64,000 bases of DNA from Bacteroidota bacterium (lineage in GTDB: Bacteria; Bacteroidota; Bacteroidia; B-17B0; Aurantibacillaceae). The notes under the pieces are model-generated. The model saw nothing but the letters and a program-made list of their open reading frames with translations, ran no database searches and was not told where the DNA came from. A program made the translations under genes and the position numbers. Below, piece after piece: positions 42,920-51,342 of the stretch. The stretch covers positions 1-64,000 of the forward strand of contig JAJNDK010000016.1 of assembly GCA_021156365.1 (NCBI GenBank), in the 5' to 3' direction. Each line of letters starts with the position of its first letter. Position 1 is the stretch's first letter.

Positions 42920-43168
42920 TCAATTAAGTGCTGCATGGCTGTTGGTTTTAAGGTATTCGAAATTATTCTGGCCTTTTTTGTATCCTCTTTCAAAAGGGAT
43001 AAAATCCATTGTTGTTCCTTTGGCTGAAACTACTTCCACAAAGAAGCTATTAAGGAAGTAGATACTGATGATGGTATCTCCTTCTTTATACTGTTCCATT
43101 AATTGGGCTGCATTTATCAGCATCCATTTTTCCTGCGGGCCGAGTTTGGCGTAATCGTATATTGTCAT
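42920..43168 (-). CDS. Small hypothetical protein
   Basis: This protein has 82 residues from the ATG at 43168 (MTIYDYAKLGPQEKWMLI...); a longer frame starts 24 bases upstream. It is soluble, with a beta-hairpin-like middle (GDTIISIYFLNSFFVEVVS) and a FIPFERGYKKGQNNFEYLK end. No motif is recognised. MTIYDYxxL starts occur in many small Bacteroidota proteins, but the role is unknown. Confidence 0.5.
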   Translation of the reverse strand: MTIYDYAKLGPQEKWMLINAAQLMEQYKEGDTIISIYFLNSFFVEVVSAKGTTMDFIPFERGYKKGQNNFEYLKTNSHAALN

Positions 43169-43317
43169 GATCTTGTGTTTTTGTTGATACAAAGATCAGC
43201 AGGAAATACAGGCTGTGTAAGCCGGTTTAAGCGGGGCTATTACGGATGTAAGATTTTTTGGATTTTTGTCAATTGAACGACAGCCAGGGAAGGGGCCGTT
43301 TCCGGTATAACACGCTC

Positions 43318-44310
43318 CTACCAGAACGTATAATACACCTTCGTGATACGGATGCTTTTATTGATATAATCGCGGTTGATGAAGGATTTCACTTTCTGAT
43401 CCGTTTCTTCGAAGAGGTAACTCAGCTCATTTCTCAGCACTTCGTTCCTGTATTGCTTTTCGGTGAGCAAATTATCTTTTTCATCGTACTCGAAGTCGGA
43501 CACGGTTTTCAGGAGATCGCCGGTATTGGAGGTATATATTTTAGCGATCAGCTGCTGCTTCAGATTGTAAAAGAACTTCGATTCCTGGCTGATCCAGGTG
43601 GCAGTAAACACTTCATTGAAGGAAAGAGGTGCGCGATTCTCATCATAGGTAATGATGACCTCTTTGAATACCCTGCCTTCATCATTGAGGCATAGTTTTT
43701 TTATCTGCCGGTCGCCGGTGCGTACATACTGAAAACGCTCGTCGGATAATATGGTCTGCATTCCCAGCTGGAACACATTCCGTTCGCCGCTTACATTGGT
43801 TTCCTTGGCACGCAGCAATTTGGTAATATTATCCAGCGAATCGTATTCGTAATAGGTAGCTTCATAATATGCACCGTCGTTGTATCGACTCAGTATGATC
43901 CGATGCTTCTCATCGTAATAAAAGCGGGTAGAGATCGTATCGTAGATATATTCGTTTTTGTAATACACCCCGCCGTTACTGATCTTCCGGCGCTTATGGT
44001 AAACGGGTCTGCTGTGAAATTCCTGGGTGACGGTTTTGGCAATAACAGTGTAGTAAAACCGGGTAAGCAGGCCGTTCTTATCAAATTCGTAATAATGCAC
44101 CAGGCCTTTGTCTACCGCTACCTGCAGATCTTTTTTATCCAGGATATCAAAGGTGATCGTTTTGACATTGTGCTTTTTGATATACTCCGGGTTGAAGTTC
44201 GGATATTTGTCAAGTGTATTGCTCAGGGACGGAAGCAGCATTTGAGCCCGGGAAGCGCCGCAGATACAGAGGAAAAATGCAATTTTAAGTATGTAAGATA
44301 TTTGTCTCAA
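43318..44310 (-). CDS. Secreted protein with YD-repeat-like strands
   Basis: This 330-residue exported protein has a signal peptide (ILKIAFFLCICGASRAQ). The mature part consists of short beta-strand units with YEFDKNGLLTRFYYT, YYEYDSLDNITKLL, ITYDENRAPLSF and FEYDEKDNLLTEKQYR. These resemble the YD/RHS-like repeats that form a beta-shell or cell-surface fold, but the toxin-type ends and the RHS core motif are absent. It is a stand-alone gene before a repeat-filled gap. Function unknown. Confidence 0.7.
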   Translation of the reverse strand: MRQISYILKIAFFLCICGASRAQMLLPSLSNTLDKYPNFNPEYIKKHNVKTITFDILDKKDLQVAVDKGLVHYYEFDKNGLLTRFYYTVIAKTVTQEFHSRPVYHKRRKISNGGVYYKNEYIYDTISTRFYYDEKHRIILSRYNDGAYYEATYYEYDSLDNITKLLRAKETNVSGERNVFQLGMQTILSDERFQYVRTGDRQIKKLCLNDEGRVFKEVIITYDENRAPLSFNEVFTATWISQESKFFYNLKQQLIAKIYTSNTGDLLKTVSDFEYDEKDNLLTEKQYRNEVLRNELSYLFEETDQKVKSFINRDYINKSIRITKVYYTFW

Positions 44311-44445
44311 TCGAGCCCGGTTTTAGCCAAACACAAATATCTCCTTAAAGAGGGCTGGAAATCCGGTATCGCTTATGAATTCATTAACATAGGATTGTGA
44401 ACAAGCCGGGGCCAGGACTATGCTCCACCTACAGAGCTATGCTTA

Positions 44446-44792
44446 GCAGGCCAGACGCGGATTTCGCAGATGCCGCAGATAATTGATTAGCTGAATAAAT
44501 TAACGCGGATGAAGGTTACTGACTTCTCGTTCATAGGGAGCCAGAGTTTAGATGACCAGATACGGTCCCGATAGCTATCAGAATCGCAGGTACCGCAGTT
44601 CCAATAGCTATCGGGATAGGTATCAATTAAATTGACGCTGGATAGCTGCTTGTGTGGTGTAGAATAAATATAACTCTATATCTGCGCTAATTTCTAACGC
44701 AATTCTGATCTGTACGAAATTAAAATCCGTGAACTTTTCTCAGCGAAGCTAAATCTGCTCCCGGTAGCTATCGGAACTGTGTCAGGCCTGCT
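44446..44792. repeat. Composite palindromic element in a 512-base gap
   Basis: The gap 44311-44822 has no plausible gene. GCAGGCCAGACGC (left, from about 44447) and GTGTCAGGCCTGC (right, to about 44792) look like inverted ends. Inside lie words of the CAGAT repeat family (GGATTTCGCAGATGCCGCAG, TATCTGCGCTAATTTC) and three copies of a CCGATAGCTATCGG-like palindrome (near 44567, 44602 and 44761, the last GGTAGCTATCGG). It looks like a degraded or nested small element, with no transposase. Confidence 0.6.
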
Positions 44793-44822
44793 AAATTATA
44801 TCGTTCTTACGTAGCGATATCT

Positions 44823-46082
44823 TTATTCAATACTTTCATCTTCCAGGCTGAAGATCACCAGTCCACTGCGCATCTTCGGCTCTACCCAGGTGGATTTGGG
44901 CGGCATGATGTTATTCGTATCCGCGATCCATTTCAGCTGCTCCATTGCTACCGGGTACAAGCCAAAAGCCACTCTGGCCTTGCCTGCATCTACCTGCAGC
45001 TTCAGCTCTTTGCTGCCCTTGATGCCGGGTACAAAACCGATGCGTTTGTCCGTTTTGAGGTCATGGATACCCAAAACCGGCGAAAGAATATGTTCGGTCA
45101 GTATAGCTGCATCGAGGCTGCCAACCGGGTCTTTGGAATTGTAGGTGCCTGATTTTGCCTCAAGGGAATACCATTTACCGGCCAGATACATCGACAGCTC
45201 ATGTTTCCTGCCTGGTTTGAAATCGTTCTGACTGAGCTCTTTTACTCCGAAGCTTTTCTTTACTTTTTCAATGAAAGCTTCATTGCTGAGCCCGTTCAGG
45301 TCTTTTACCACCCGGTTGTAATCGTAGATCCGCAGCTGCGTTTCAGGGAAGAACACACCGAGGTAATAATTAAATGCTTCTTTTCCGTTCACATTTTTGC
45401 GTGTACTTCTTTTGATCTTTCCGTACAAAGCAGAAGAAGCAGAACGGTGATGCCCGTCGGCAATATATACAGCAGGAATAGAAGCAAATTGTGCCGCAAT
45501 GGTTTTTACTTCCTTTTTACTCTTTACGATCCAGAGCGTGTGCCGTACTTTATCGGTTGTGGTAAAATCATAATCAGGACGTCCATTGATCACCTCTGCC
45601 GTTACCTGGTCAATGATCTCATCATTCGGGTAACAAAACAAAACCGGCTCTGCATTGAATTCGCAGACCTCAAGGTAATCCTTTAATTTTTCTTCACGGG
45701 TAGTGAGTGTTTGCTCATGGATCTTGATCACGCCGTTCAGGTAATCGTCGATGCTGGTGCAACCGATAATACCGGTATACTCATTGCTCTCTTTCACCTG
45801 CCGGTATATATAATAGGCAGGAGAGGCATCCCTCAGTAAAATATTCTCTTTTACGAAACCTTTGAAACGCTCCTTGATCTTATGTAATCGCTCTTTGGAG
45901 CCCGGTTTTGTTTTATTTCCATCGTCAAAATCGGGATTGATGACATGCAGGAACGTAAAAGGATTCCCGGCCAGCTTCTCCCGAAGCTCTGAAGTATTGT
46001 AACCATCCACCGAACGGGAAGCCACGAGATGAACCTTGTCAGTCTCAGGACGGATCGCTCTGAAAGGAAGAATTTTTGCCAT
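44823..46082 (-). CDS. DUF1015 family protein
   Basis: This 419-residue cytoplasmic protein fits DUF1015: ILPFRAIRPETDKVHLVASR at the N-terminus, FLHVINPDF, YYIYRQ-type and IYRQVKESNEYTGIIGCTSID, then YIADGHHRSASSAL and a C-terminal PKSTWVEPKMRSGLVIF. The family is frequently encoded next to serA in Bacteroidota and is thought to be related to serine metabolism, but the reaction is not known to me. Here it follows serA by 66 bases. The HHRS motif could be part of an active site. Confidence 0.9.
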   Translation of the reverse strand: MAKILPFRAIRPETDKVHLVASRSVDGYNTSELREKLAGNPFTFLHVINPDFDDGNKTKPGSKERLHKIKERFKGFVKENILLRDASPAYYIYRQVKESNEYTGIIGCTSIDDYLNGVIKIHEQTLTTREEKLKDYLEVCEFNAEPVLFCYPNDEIIDQVTAEVINGRPDYDFTTTDKVRHTLWIVKSKKEVKTIAAQFASIPAVYIADGHHRSASSALYGKIKRSTRKNVNGKEAFNYYLGVFFPETQLRIYDYNRVVKDLNGLSNEAFIEKVKKSFGVKELSQNDFKPGRKHELSMYLAGKWYSLEAKSGTYNSKDPVGSLDAAILTEHILSPVLGIHDLKTDKRIGFVPGIKGSKELKLQVDAGKARVAFGLYPVAMEQLKWIADTNNIMPPKSTWVEPKMRSGLVIFSLEDESIE

Positions 46083-46148
46083 ATCTATTTATTATTTCTT
46101 GTTTCGGGTTTCAGGTTATATTTTAACAAGAAACGAGAAACCTGCAAC

Positions 46149-47099
46149 TTAATTCAGCGCTTCAATTATTTTTTCTGCCAGCTCGATGCCGATCCGTTCC
46201 TGTGCTTCGTTGGTAGCTGCACCAATGTGTGGTGTCAATGAAATGCCAGGATGCGTAAGTATATCCTGCTCAGGTGTTGGTTCGTTCACAAACACATCCA
46301 GCCCGGCATGTGCCACTTTTCCGCTATTGAGGGCAGCTATCAGTGCTTTTTCGTTGATCACCCCTCCCCTTGCTGCGTTGGCCAGTATCACACCGTCTTT
46401 CATCATCGCCAGTTCTTTTTCACCGATCACTTCGCCACCCGGAACATGCAGTGTAATAAGGTCGCTTTTCGTGATCAGCTCATCCATGCTAACCGTCGCT
46501 ACACGTACATTCAGGCCTTCTGTTCCGTCAATATCCAGGTGGATCAACGCTTCCTTCACAAAAGGATCAAAAGCCAGCACTTTCATTCCGGTACCCAATG
46601 CAATACGTGCTACTGCCTGCCCTATCCTGCCGAAACCAACGATCCCGATGGTTTTGCCGGTCAGTTCCACGCCTTTTGCATATTTCTTTTTGAGCTCATC
46701 AAATTTCGTATTGCCATTTGCAGGCATATTCCGGTTGCTATCATAGAGGAAACGGACCGCGCTGTAGAAATGCGCAAACACCAGCTCCGCTACGGAATTG
46801 GAAGAAGCTGCAGGTGTATTGATCACTTTTAATCCCTTTGAGCGGGCGTAGTCCACATCTATATTATCCATACCTACACCGCCACGGCCGATCACTTTCA
46901 GGTTGGGACAGGCGTCGATTACTTCTTTACGCACTTTGGTCGCACTTCTTACTGTAAGAGCAGTATATCCCTTTTCGTTGATCTCCTTTGCCAGATCTTC
47001 CTGTGCTACTTTTTCGGTTATTACTTTGTAACCTGCTTTTTCCAGGATCGCTTTTCCTGCCGCATCTATGCCGTCATTGGCCAATATCAGTTTGCTCAT
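46149..47099 (-). CDS. serA: D-3-phosphoglycerate dehydrogenase
   Basis: This 316-residue D-2-hydroxyacid dehydrogenase has the catalytic and NAD-binding motifs: [20 protein letters not shown], the dinucleotide loop [33 protein letters not shown] with the active Arg, the Asp/Glu stretch [13 protein letters not shown], and PHIGAAT with the catalytic His. It lacks the ACT or ASB domain of longer SerA, so it is a short form without serine feedback. The neighbour DUF1015 supports the serine-pathway assignment over other hydroxyacids. serC and serB are not in the window. Confidence 0.9.
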   Translation of the reverse strand: MSKLILANDGIDAAGKAILEKAGYKVITEKVAQEDLAKEINEKGYTALTVRSATKVRKEVIDACPNLKVIGRGGVGMDNIDVDYARSKGLKVINTPAASSNSVAELVFAHFYSAVRFLYDSNRNMPANGNTKFDELKKKYAKGVELTGKTIGIVGFGRIGQAVARIALGTGMKVLAFDPFVKEALIHLDIDGTEGLNVRVATVSMDELITKSDLITLHVPGGEVIGEKELAMMKDGVILANAARGGVINEKALIAALNSGKVAHAGLDVFVNEPTPEQDILTHPGISLTPHIGAATNEAQERIGIELAEKIIEALN

Positions 47100-47224
47100 G
47101 TAGGGTAAAATTTAAAAAAACGAATGTACTTAATTTTGTCCCTGGATGTATAACCGGGATAAAATTTAATTGGCACTAAATTCGTGAGCAAAAAATCGAT
47201 AATTTTAAAACATAAACCGCATCC

Positions 47225-48787
47225 ATGAGATCTTTCCTTTTGTCCATACCGGCTATTCTATTTACACTGAGCTTAGCCGCACAGAACAGGGAAAACCTCG
47301 GGCCTGCGATAAATTCGGCGGCAGGCGAGATTTCCCCACTCATTTCGGCAGATGGCAAAACACTCTATTTCATTCGCGACGGGGATCCGAAAAACAAAGC
47401 CGGGCAGGACATCTGGTTCAGCACACTTGGCAGCGACGGGAACTGGAAGGAAGCCATAAAAGCCGGCAGTCCGCTCAACCAGGGAAAAAACTCCGGTGTG
47501 CTCAATGTATCGGCCGATGGCAACCAGCTGATGATAAAAGGAGCCTACGTGAACGGGGAATTCGAAAGTGCCGGCATATCTATGGTTATTAAAGAAAAGA
47601 AAAGCTGGTCGGAGCCGGAAAAGATAGAGATCCGGAATTTTGAAAATTATTCGAAACTGGGAAAATACTACGGTGCATTTTTATGCAGCGATGGAAGGAC
47701 GATGCTCTTCTATTTTACCGACAATAGCAACAAAGGCCTTGGGGACCTGTATGTAAGCCACCTGATCCGGAAAAGTACCTCCACTAAAAAAGGACAGAAG
47801 AACAGTTCTCCTTTCACCCACAGCCAATGGAGCGAACCAAAAAAGATGGGAAGCCTGAATACAAAAGAGTTCGATGAGATGTCTCCTTTCCTGGCCCCGG
47901 ACGGTGTTACGCTTTACTTCAGCAGCAACCGCAGTGGCTCGTTTGGCAGCAACGATATCTGGAAAAGCAAACGCCTGGACGAAAGCTGGGAAAAATGGAG
48001 CGAACCGGTGAACATGGGCAGCAGCATCAATACGAGTGAATGGGATGCCTATTATTCACTCGATGCAAAAGGAGAAGAAGCCTATATGGTTTCGTGGAAA
48101 AATTCGATGGGAGCTGCCGATATTGTAAAGATAGCCTTGTCGAAGGAAAACAGGCCCGATCCGGTAGTGCTGATCTCCGGCAAGGTATTTAACGCCCTCA
48201 CCAAAGAGCCCGTAGGCGGGGCACGGATCGAATACGAAGACCTGCTGGAAGGAAAAACAGTGGGTTATACGGTGTCGAATTCGGAGACAGGCGAATACAA
48301 AATAGTGCTGCCCTATGGAAAAAACTATGGTTTCCTTGGACTGGCCGATGCTTTTATTTCCGTTTCCGATAACCTGGACCTTATCCAGGTAGCCGAATAC
48401 AAGGAGATCGCCCGCGATCTGTATCTCGTTCCGCTCACAGTGGGATCAACCATCCGGCTGAATAATATTTTCTTCGATTTTGGCAAGGCTACACTCCGTA
48501 CAGAATCCTTCCCCGAACTGGACCGACTGGTAGCTTATATGGCAAAAAACACAGCGATGGAGATCGAGATCGCCGGGCATACGGATAATATAGGTTCTGC
48601 TGCTGCCAACCTGCAATTGTCGGAAGAGCGTGTGAGCTCCGTAATGGCTTATCTCGTAAGCAAAGGGATCAAAGGAACACGGATCAAAACAAAAGGCTAT
48701 GGAGAAACCAAAGCCATCGCATCCAATGAAACGGAAGAAGGTCAGCAAATGAACAGGCGGGTGGAATTCACGATCCTGAAAAACTAA
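47225..48787 (+). CDS. OmpA-family protein with PD40 repeats (paralogue 1)
   Basis: This 520-residue exported protein has a signal peptide (FLLSIPAILFTLSLAAQ), then a PD40/TolB-like beta-propeller (about 35-310, units such as SADGKTLYFIRDGDPKN and LAPDGVTLYFSSNRSGS), a CarboxypepD_reg-like strand region (about 320-400) and a C-terminal OmpA domain (about 405-520: IFFDFGKATLR, IEIAGHTDNIGS, MNRRVEFTIL) that binds peptidoglycan. The next gene encodes a close paralogue. This layout is common in Bacteroidota surface complexes, including T9SS- and gliding-associated proteins, but I do not link it to a specific system. Confidence 0.9.
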   Translation: MRSFLLSIPAILFTLSLAAQNRENLGPAINSAAGEISPLISADGKTLYFIRDGDPKNKAGQDIWFSTLGSDGNWKEAIKAGSPLNQGKNSGVLNVSADGNQLMIKGAYVNGEFESAGISMVIKEKKSWSEPEKIEIRNFENYSKLGKYYGAFLCSDGRTMLFYFTDNSNKGLGDLYVSHLIRKSTSTKKGQKNSSPFTHSQWSEPKKMGSLNTKEFDEMSPFLAPDGVTLYFSSNRSGSFGSNDIWKSKRLDESWEKWSEPVNMGSSINTSEWDAYYSLDAKGEEAYMVSWKNSMGAADIVKIALSKENRPDPVVLISGKVFNALTKEPVGGARIEYEDLLEGKTVGYTVSNSETGEYKIVLPYGKNYGFLGLADAFISVSDNLDLIQVAEYKEIARDLYLVPLTVGSTIRLNNIFFDFGKATLRTESFPELDRLVAYMAKNTAMEIEIAGHTDNIGSAAANLQLSEERVSSVMAYLVSKGIKGTRIKTKGYGETKAIASNETEEGQQMNRRVEFTILKN

Positions 48788-48805
48788 TCAGCCGCTCTGT
48801 TTTTA

Positions 48806-48911
48806 AACCATAGAAGGACATATTAAGTGGCATACACAGAAAATTCTGTTAATCGTCAGAAAGCCTTCGTTTCCTAAAAACCTTATATGAACTTATATGC
48901 CTTATATGGTT
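48806..48911. repeat. Inverted repeat, CATATAAGG family
   Basis: AACCATAGAAGGACATATTA (from 48806) faces the inverse-oriented arm CTTATATGCCTTATATGGTT (48892-48911), separated by about 65 bases. The same words occur at 12590-12634. The element occupies most of the 303-base gap between two paralogous genes; the rest (48912-49060) is AT-rich with no gene. Confidence 0.7.
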
Positions 48912-49060
48912 CCATTATAAAATAATGATCGGTTTTCAATTCCACTGCTGTTTATACACTATTTCAAAAGTGATAATAAAAACTATCTTTTTTGTCCTAC
49001 CCTCTTACCACTATATCAAAATACCCATTAGCACGTATGTTTTAGCAGGGCCCGCTCCTC

Positions 49061-49068
49061 TACTTTTG
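49061..49068 (+). promoter_or_regulatory. -7 element for the second OmpA/PD40 gene
   Basis: TACTTTTG fits TAnnTTTG and lies 22 bases before the ATG (49091). It shows the second paralogue has its own promoter. Confidence 0.5.
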
Positions 49069-49090
49069 CTTCGTAAAACATACAATCCTT

Positions 49091-50689
49091 ATGAGTATAA
49101 CAAGCAAAGCCACCGCCATCCTTTCCATTGTATTAGCCAGTAATTTCTGCTATGCGCAGGACGAGCTGAAACATCAGAACCTGGGCTCTTCTGTCAATTC
49201 AAGCGTTGATGAGCTGAAACCCATCATTTCGGCCGATGGTAAAACCCTGTATATGATCCGCAACGGGCATGCACAAAACCTGGCCACGGAAGATATCTGG
49301 TATTCGACACTGAGTAGTGACGGCAGCTGGGACAAAGCCCTACACCCGGCCAGCCCACTGAACCAGGGCAAGAACACATCCGTGTGTAATGTGTCGCCCG
49401 ACGGGAACACGCTTGTTATCAAAGGCGCTTATGTAGACGGGGAATATGAAGGATCGGGTTTCTCCATCGTAACAAAAAATAAAAAAGGGAACTGGGGCGA
49501 ACCGAAAAAGCTGGACATTAAGAATTTTGCCAAATATGTGGATGCAGCCGACTGTATGGGAGCCTACTACTGCGGTGATGGGAAAACGATCCTGATCTAT
49601 CTCTGCGATGTGAATGACGGACAACGTACCAATATCTATTTCAGTAAACTGATCGAAAGAGAAAAGTGGAGCAAGGGCAAGTCGCTGAAAGACTTCGGGA
49701 AATTCCTGAGCAAAGCCCTGAATAATAAAACCTGGACAGAACCGGAACTGCTTGGCAATATCAACACAAAAGAATACGAAGAGACCTATTGCTTCTTAGC
49801 TTCCGATGGTGTTACCCTGTATTTTGCAAGCAACCGTCCCGGCGGACAGGGCGACCTCGACCTCTGGATGGCCAAGCGCCAGGACGATACCTGGAAAAAA
49901 TGGAGCGAGCCGGTGAACCTTGGACCGAAAATAAATTCCAAAGGCAGAGATGCCTATTATTGCCTGGATGCAAAAGCTGAATATGCCTATCTTGTATCGG
50001 ATCACAATTCGATCGGTGGTGATGACATCGTGAAAGTGAAGCTGGCAGAGGATATCAAGCCGAACCCGGTTGTATTGATCAGAGGGAAAGTATTCAATGC
50101 AAAAACGAAAGAACCGATCGGTGCCGGTATCGAATACGAGAATTTAGTGGATGGGAAAAATGCAGGTTTTGCCAATTCCAACCCGATGACGGGCGAATAC
50201 ACGATCATTTTACCCTATGGGAAAAATTACGGATTTCTTGGCTCTGCCGAAAAATTCATCCCGGTGTCCGACAATATGGATCTGACACAGGTAGCTGCCT
50301 ACCAGGAGATCAACCGTGATCTGTACCTGGTGCCACTGGAAGTGGGTTCGGTGATCCGTTTGAACAACATTTTCTTCGATTTCGGAAAAGCCACCCTGCG
50401 CCCGGAGTCGGTTCCTGAAATGGAGCGTCTGGCAGGTTACATGGCCAGCAACAAAGGTATGGAGATCGAGATCTCGGGACATACCGACAATGTAGGTTCT
50501 GCCGATGCCAACCTGAAACTGTCGGATGACCGCGCAAAAGCAGTGGCTGATTACCTCGTTTCTATGGGTATTGAAGCACCGAAGATCAAATTCAAAGGCT
50601 ATGGCGAAACCAAACCGGTTTCCACCAACGATACCGACGAAGGAAAACAAATGAACAGGCGGGTGGAATTTACGATCCTGAAGAATTAA
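49091..50689 (+). CDS. OmpA-family protein with PD40 repeats (paralogue 2)
   Basis: This 532-residue paralogue of the preceding gene has the same order: signal peptide (AILSIVLASNFCYAQ), PD40-like propeller (SADGKTLYMIRNGHAQN, LASDGVTLYFASNRPGG), CarboxypepD_reg-like segment and C-terminal OmpA domain (IFFDFGKATLRPES, IEISGHTDNVGSADAN, MNRRVEFTILKN). Identity to the first copy is high across the whole length by eye. A unique insertion is visible near residues 180-215 (KWSKGKSLKDFGKFLS). The pair probably arose by tandem duplication, with the inserted repeat and a new promoter separating them. A strong terminator follows. Confidence 0.9.
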   Translation: MSITSKATAILSIVLASNFCYAQDELKHQNLGSSVNSSVDELKPIISADGKTLYMIRNGHAQNLATEDIWYSTLSSDGSWDKALHPASPLNQGKNTSVCNVSPDGNTLVIKGAYVDGEYEGSGFSIVTKNKKGNWGEPKKLDIKNFAKYVDAADCMGAYYCGDGKTILIYLCDVNDGQRTNIYFSKLIEREKWSKGKSLKDFGKFLSKALNNKTWTEPELLGNINTKEYEETYCFLASDGVTLYFASNRPGGQGDLDLWMAKRQDDTWKKWSEPVNLGPKINSKGRDAYYCLDAKAEYAYLVSDHNSIGGDDIVKVKLAEDIKPNPVVLIRGKVFNAKTKEPIGAGIEYENLVDGKNAGFANSNPMTGEYTIILPYGKNYGFLGSAEKFIPVSDNMDLTQVAAYQEINRDLYLVPLEVGSVIRLNNIFFDFGKATLRPESVPEMERLAGYMASNKGMEIEISGHTDNVGSADANLKLSDDRAKAVADYLVSMGIEAPKIKFKGYGETKPVSTNDTDEGKQMNRRVEFTILKN

Positions 50690-50770
50690 CGATACCCCGG
50701 AGCAGAGCTGCTGTCGGAGAAAGGATAAGGGTTCTCTTACTTTGCAGTCGTTCGCTCCGGGAAAAATTGA

Positions 50771-50812
50771 AACAACAAAATCCTTCCGCTAAGAAGGATT
50801 TTGTTGTTTTCA
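50771..50812 (+). terminator. Perfect 16-bp terminator hairpin
   Basis: The stem spans 50771-50786 with 50793-50808 (AACAACAAAATCCTTC and its exact inverse), with a six-base loop and T residues following. It ends the OmpA/PD40 gene. Confidence 0.9.
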
Positions 50813-50837
50813 GTAGGCTGTGGGCAAAAATTAATGT

Positions 50838-50868
50838 TTTGTTAAAACAATTTCTTTTGCTAAATTTG
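50838..50868 (+). promoter_or_regulatory. tRNA-Arg promoter (full consensus)
   Basis: TTTG (50838-50841) and TAAATTTG (50861-50868) are 19 bases apart, an exact match to TTTG-N19-TAnnTTTG. The tRNA begins 16 bases downstream. Confidence 0.8.
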
Positions 50869-50883
50869 CAAACTCAAAAATCC

Positions 50884-50960
50884 GGTCCTATAGCTCAGCT
50901 GGATAGAGCAACAGCCTTCTAAGCTGTAGGTCTTTGGTTCGAATCCAAATGGGATCACCA
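50884..50960 (+). tRNA. tRNA-Arg (anticodon UCU)
   Basis: This 77-base cloverleaf has the acceptor GGTCCTA pairing with TGGGATC (two G-U pairs), D-arm AGCTCAGCTGGATAGAGC, anticodon stem ACAGC / GCTGT enclosing CTTCTAA with anticodon TCT, T-loop TTCGAAT between TTTGG and CCAAA, and an encoded ACCA end. It reads AGA/AGG codons. An intrinsic terminator follows directly. Confidence 0.96.
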
Positions 50961-51005
50961 AATGGGACTTTTCACAATTTAGTGAATAAGTCCCATTTTA
51001 TTTTG
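50961..51005 (+). terminator. tRNA-Arg terminator
   Basis: AATGGGACTT (50961-50970) pairs with AAGTCCCATT (50988-50997), extended inside by TTCAC / GTGAA, then TTTTATTTTG. It starts right after the CCA end. Confidence 0.85.
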
Positions 51006-51051
51006 TTCAAAAGCCTTGGTATTAGAGGAGATCAGCGCAAGTACATCGTTT

Positions 51052-51342
51052 TTAGTCCAAATCCATTAATCGGGTAAAACCTGTATATGGCTGCAATTCC
51101 ATTATTTCAAAATCTATTATTCCTTTCTTAACCAGCGGTAATTTGTCTAATAGTTGCTTAGCTACAATTTTATCCTCACATTCAAGAATAAGTACAGCAT
51201 TCTTGTTTTCAGAGAAGTATATTTCCCGCAAATTACCTGAAAGCATCAATTTATAAGCTGATTTTGCTTCTTCAATCAGTGTTTGGGATTCATTTTTCCA
51301 ATCAACAGGCATTAATTCTTTTTCTATTGCTAATATTTTCAT
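51052..51342 (-). CDS. Muconolactone-isomerase-like small protein
   Basis: This 96-residue protein from the ATG at 51342 (MKILAIEKELMPVDWKN...) has the pattern AYKLMLSGNLREIYFSENKNAVLILECE, LLDKLPLVKKGIIDFEIMEL and PYTGFTRLMDL. I recognise this as a family of short ferredoxin-like alpha/beta barrel proteins related to muconolactone isomerases, often mis-called superoxide dismutase. Its start overlaps the stop of the decarboxylase gene by 4 bases, so they are co-translated. An ATG 81 bases upstream would overlap the partner further and was rejected. Substrate unknown; the pair may handle an amine or aromatic metabolite. Confidence 0.65.
   Translation of the reverse strand: MKILAIEKELMPVDWKNESQTLIEEAKSAYKLMLSGNLREIYFSENKNAVLILECEDKIVAKQLLDKLPLVKKGIIDFEIMELQPYTGFTRLMDLD

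Noticed and set aside
14058-48911. CRISPR arrays
   Set aside because: The repeats found are paired inverted arms or singletons at separate sites, with no regular spacer array and no cas gene.
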